Below are positions 57,001-64,000 of a stretch of DNA of 64,000 nucleotides, one piece after another (position 1 is the stretch's first letter; each line of letters starts with the position of its first letter). The notes under the pieces were generated by a model. It made no database searches, was not told the origin of the DNA, and saw nothing but the letters and a program-made list of their open reading frames with translations. Origin of the DNA: Trileptium ribeirensis (lineage: Eukaryota; Nematoda; Enoplea; Enoplida; Thoracostomopsidae); NCBI GenBank assembly GCA_030248225.1, contig JASANE010007325.1, positions 1 through 64,000 on the forward strand, in the 5' to 3' direction. Both the position numbers and the translations under genes were made by a program.

Positions 57001-57690
57001 ATCCAAGTGTTTTATTGACCCGAGTAGCGACAGAAATTAGAAGGAGTTTGAAATACGTCACCCCTATCGACGAACCACGTTTAGGTTTGACACGCGCATT
57101 GAAGAAACAAACTTTAGCGTGATTCGCCGATTTCATAGCTGTGTTCAGTATATTACTGTGTGAATACGACTCGTGCGACTAATAAGGAAAAATTACCGAA
57201 AAAAATAAAACTCACGCTGAGCACCCAGAATAGGAATCTACACGCGAATTCGACGTTAAACGTCTAGGGATTTGTCGGACCCTAGTTGGGGCCACTGGCT
57301 AAATAAATTAACCATTCGAGAAAATAGGAAAATTAATCCAATCCAAATACAGATCCAATACACCTTACGGTTAAACGAGGATAGGGAATAGCGGTATGGT
57401 CTGTTTGGCCTGTGAGCAGGTGAGGTAGCCGACCTTTCTGGGGACCTCAAAGATAGTACCTCTTAGGCTACGTGCGCAACTCGTCCGGCAGGATCAGAAC
57501 ACATCCTGTGAGGCGCTCCTGCGGCTTGCTAAGCTCCGTAATTTCTTGGGCCTGACCCGAATAAAAAGGAAAAATTTAAGAATTAGAACCCAATAGGTCC
57601 GCCCTTGAAGTCACGATAGCCGGGGTCGTATGGGCATTACGTTTGTGGAAGTGCGTAATGCAGCAGCTTCACGTCGATCTAATACAATAG
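51080..57690 (+). repeat. Large paralogous non-coding repeat, copy B
   Basis: The counterpart of copy A (7100-15210), with the same blocks in the same order. Copy B lacks the long-TIR transposon and the MITE of copy A, but has an expanded 46-bp array at its 5' end and several dispersed CCATAAA(A/G)GC units (51898, 51990, 52190, 52319). Between 52400 and 53640 there is text with strong local hairpins (for example GCAGAG-TTGCACGAG-CTCTGC near 53211) that I could not match in copy A. No conserved open frame was seen. Confidence 0.75.
51116..51475 (+). repeat. 46-bp tandem array, about eight units
   Basis: The unit is (A/T)AATCCTGGCCACA...TAATGGCCAACATTT plus a variable tail (ACGAGTACCCC or ATCGGATACC). 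Units alternate in a higher-order pattern: at least 79 bases from 51223 recur identically 138 bp later at 51361, three units. Copy A has only one unit (7171-7215), so the array grew in copy B. Confidence 0.9.
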
Positions 57691-57904
57691 TAATAGCCTT
57701 TTTACTGTTTGATTATAACTTTCTAGTACGTTTAGCAAGCCTTATCGAATATACAAGATCGAATGAGTCTCGAGCGAACTTCGAACAACGATCGTTTCTT
57801 TTAGGCACTCTAACAGTTTCGTATGTAGCGAAACCGGTAATATTGCAGATTACCACTGTTTTTGACAATAAATGACGAATTTTCGCTAAAATTAAAAATT
57901 ACTA

Positions 57905-58735
57905 GTGAAGCTAGCTTGCGAGCCAGAATTCGAGTGGTGAGTACAATCGCCCGAAGTCTGTTGTAGAAAGCACACACAAACAAAGTGTACACACAGTACG
58001 CAGGAGCAGCATTATATAAACCGTGAGTGATGAGTCATAGTTACGCCCGCTTCTTTTGATAGCCAACGTATGCAGTAGACAAAACATCATACACCGAGTA
58101 CAGAAACAATGAACTAACAATTTAATAATTCAATAAAACCCAAAATTGACCGTGAAAAGAACGTTAAAGAATTCAAACCGACACTTGAGAAAAATCTCAT
58201 TTTTCATACCAAGTATGAAGCAGAAGCGTGAAAAATATTTGCCACACAATATTTTTGACACTCGCAATCAGTTTGTTGGCCCAGAAAACCAAAAAAACAC
58301 ACATTTAGGTGCATTTCCCACGACTTATCACCAAATATGAAATTTGGCGCCAACTACAAGCTTATAGACTCCACATTGGGAAGTAGTTGAAAAACTTGTT
58401 GTATATCATTGGAAAGATCTGGTAAAGCTACATGGAATAGGACTATTAGTTTTCGGATACCTGGTTTACTTATTGAGAAAAGCCGCAAAAACTAGAGGGG
58501 TTACACGAAAAATGGGCCAAAATGACGTCATTTTGCCCCATAACTTTTTCCACGGGAAAAAATTAAAAAATCGGGCTCTGTCACTACACCTAAATCGACC
58601 CTACGGTTCGAATGAGCTATCTTGCATCAAAATCCGCCCAACCGTTATCGAGATCCAGGTGCGAGAGACACACACATTGAACATTCTCGTTCCACTCGCT
58701 CGCGATTCAATTATAGCTGCGCGTTTTTAAAATGC
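57905..58735 (-). repeat. Element G, copy 2 (inverted, without SINE)
   Basis: The inverse complement of 44930-46030 without the SINE. It serves as the pre-insertion reference for that SINE. Ends are AAGCTAGCTTGCGAGCCAGA and CTCGTTCCACTCGCTCGCG. Confidence 0.82.
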
Positions 58736-58826
58736 ACGTCGTTCTGTTTTAAAACATAAAAAGCCACTATATGTGTTTGCATAGGGGGTAGAAGTTACTC
58801 TCACCACCCTTAGGGTCGGACCTACT

Positions 58827-59016
58827 GCTAGCTAATCCAAACTTCGGAAATTATAGCCGGCCGCCCCCCCGGCTCACCTGCCGGGGGGGCAATGTTTTGC
58901 CGGATTTTGTCGTGCTTAGACGTTAATTTTCATCAGAAGGGGCTTTGAACCGGGGTACCTCCGTTTTGCCGGGTGCATCCGAAAATGCCGGTCCCGCTCC
59001 ACTTTGAACTAGCCAG
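58827..59016 (+). mobile_element. GC-rich MITE (family E), copy 3
   Basis: It runs from GCTAGCTAATCCAAACTTCG to CACTTTGAACTAGCCAG. TACT occurs on both sides (58823-58826 and 59017-59020). The interior matches copy 2, with shorter G runs. Confidence 0.75.
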
Positions 59017-59260
59017 TACTAAACGTTCCGTCCAAGGGGCACGGAATATTTTAGCGAAAATTGTAAAATAGGGAAAATTAAGAAAAATTTATCGTAAATT
59101 GGCAAGTTTGGGAAATCTTTAGTCCCTAAAAATTTTAGAATTTCACAGCCCCTTTTCCTGAGGACCGCGTTAAGTCGACGTACTTTTGACACCTATGTAA
59201 TAATCCTTGCTTTTGTTGTGAACTTTATATTTCGATGGTTGATATTGGCTTTTGTTTAAG

Positions 59261-59419
59261 TCACGAACTCTTCTCGGTGGTCGTTCAGAACGTAACGAAT
59301 ACTTATTGCTTCATGCGTTCTTTGAAAAAGGCTACATATGTCCGGATCGAATTACAAAGTTCGGGAAGAAAGTGGGAGCCGAAACAAAAGGAAACAATAG
59401 CTATGTAGAAAGCTCTATG
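59261..59419 (+). CDS. POLA1: DNA polymerase alpha catalytic subunit, exon l
   Basis: Fifty-three codons in phase 0, acceptor TTTTGTTTAAG. It encodes [20 protein letters not shown] then [20 protein letters not shown] and onward. The family reads [30 protein letters not shown], an unmistakable match to one of the best conserved alpha-specific blocks. Two donors keep frame: GTATGG after 59419 (chosen for its G at +5) and GTAGAA after 59404. The downstream linker is poorly conserved, so the choice is open. Confidence 0.95.
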
Positions 59420-59992
59420 GTATGGTTCTTAAATTAAAAGTGATGTTGTACTACAGCACGCGCCAAAATGACCGTTGCATTTCGAGCGAGCGAGCGGCAG
59501 TCATTTTTGACCTGTACTATATGTTGATGCCGCTTCGCTTAATTAGATATCTTGTCATGCATATTTTACAGACAAAATATTTTCTTCCAATAGTTTTGAT
59601 AACCTCTTTAATAGCAATATAATAAATAAGGTCAAATGAATTCAATTTGTAGAATGGATGGAGACTAATATAAAGCATTTTGAGAGCTTAGTCGTTGAGT
59701 CTATCTCCGAGAATAATTGTTAAGTGTTGTGCACTTCAAGTTATAACAAAAAATATCTGCTTAGATAGCTAGGTGTTTTCTCAACAATAAATTACTATCG
59801 TTTGTATTAAGCTGTACTTATGTGAAATATGGTGGCAGTGTGGTTTTTCCGGCAATATTTAATTAAACACAATGAAGCGTCCAACATTCTTTGTTTTATA
59901 GTTAAATCAAGCATAGATTTGATGACTTAGTTTTTTATTACTTGTGCGAATCTCCATAAGAAATGGTGTGTAACGTGTTGTCAATTATTTAG
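59420..59992. other. POLA1 intron, no feature seen
   Basis: A 573-bp AT-rich intron. The text TTGCATTTCGAGCGAGCGA at 59473 resembles 50974, but no complete element could be outlined. Confidence 0.5.
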
Positions 59993-60131
59993 TCCTACGA
60001 AAATCACAATGCTGTTGACGGTAACGCCAGCGACAACGATCTCGAGCCGACTGGTTCATTTCCGACCCAAGCTATCGGAGGGCGTAGGAAACCGGCTTAT
60101 GTCGGCGGACTTGTGCTGGAACCTAAAAAGG
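59993..60131 (+). CDS. POLA1: DNA polymerase alpha catalytic subunit, exon m
   Basis: Forty-six codons plus one base, acceptor TCAATTATTTAG and donor GTAAGT. The first 31 codons are an acidic, Ser/Asn-rich linker (SYENHNAVDGNASDNDLEPT and onward). The last part reads GRRKPAYVGGLVLEPKK(G), the family's K-K-A-A-Y-A-G-G-L-V-L-D-P-K-V-G. This is the entry to the polymerase domain. It leaves in phase 1, completed to Gly by exon n. Confidence 0.95.

Positions 60132-64000
<3,869 letters not shown>

Larger units (their letters stand above)
47427..59260. other. Largest POLA1 intron here, 11.8 kb
   Basis: Contents in order: AACCGG-rich family H units, family D MITE copy 4 (49454-49806, inverted), large repeat copy B (51080-57690) with an expanded 46-bp array, element G copy 2 (57905-58735, inverted) and family E MITE copy 3 (58827-59016). 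An open frame at 47832-48167 and stretches 50030-50740 and 53000-53500 have no recognised content. Confidence 0.6.

Overview
The window is a stretch of an intron-rich animal genome. All of it appears to lie inside one plus-strand host gene, the DNA polymerase alpha catalytic subunit (POLA1). Fourteen exons could be read directly from spliced, phase-compatible open segments, and one 15-base microexon is tentative. They run from base 834 to base 63051 and cover roughly the middle third of the protein, from the N-terminal domain through the degenerate exonuclease-like domain to motif A of the polymerase palm (the SLYPS motif, exon 62939-63051). The 5' and 3' parts of the gene lie outside the window. 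Exons are 65-167 bp and introns reach almost 12 kb, so about 97% of the window is intron.

The introns are full of mobile DNA in several age layers. The most notable element is a 4.1 kb DNA transposon (16809-20903) with about 28-bp terminal inverted repeats, a TT target duplication and repeated subterminal motifs. It encodes a protein with an N-terminal PWWP-like chromatin-reader domain, followed by a broken DDE-type transposase of the family carrying the S/T-D-x-C-G-G-Q-N-R/K-N signature (DUF7869-like by memory). It sits inside a copy of another repeat (family B); other copies of family B without the transposon show the empty site. A second TIR element (7997-10539, arms about 325 bp) lies in one of two large paralogous non-coding repeats (about 7.1-15.2 kb and 51.1-57.7 kb). 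Several short non-autonomous families were defined from terminal repeats and target duplications: a TA-flanked Tc1/mariner-like MITE (4 copies, one without a clear 3' end), a CTGGCCTGTCC MITE with 5-bp duplications (4 full copies, 2 partial or diverged), a GC-rich CTGGCTAGTCC MITE (3 copies), and a TTA-flanked PIF/Harbinger-like MITE. There is also a tRNA-derived SINE with its exact empty site preserved in a paralogous repeat, a dead LINE (endonuclease tail plus reverse transcriptase), and tandem arrays.

Organism: an invertebrate metazoan with a moderately AT-rich, repeat-swollen genome. The LINE and SINE style would suit a flatworm or another lophotrochozoan, but I cannot fix the phylum from this sequence. 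No bacterial genes, CRISPR array, rRNA, or functional tRNA gene was seen. All family comparisons are from memory and by eye; no search was run.
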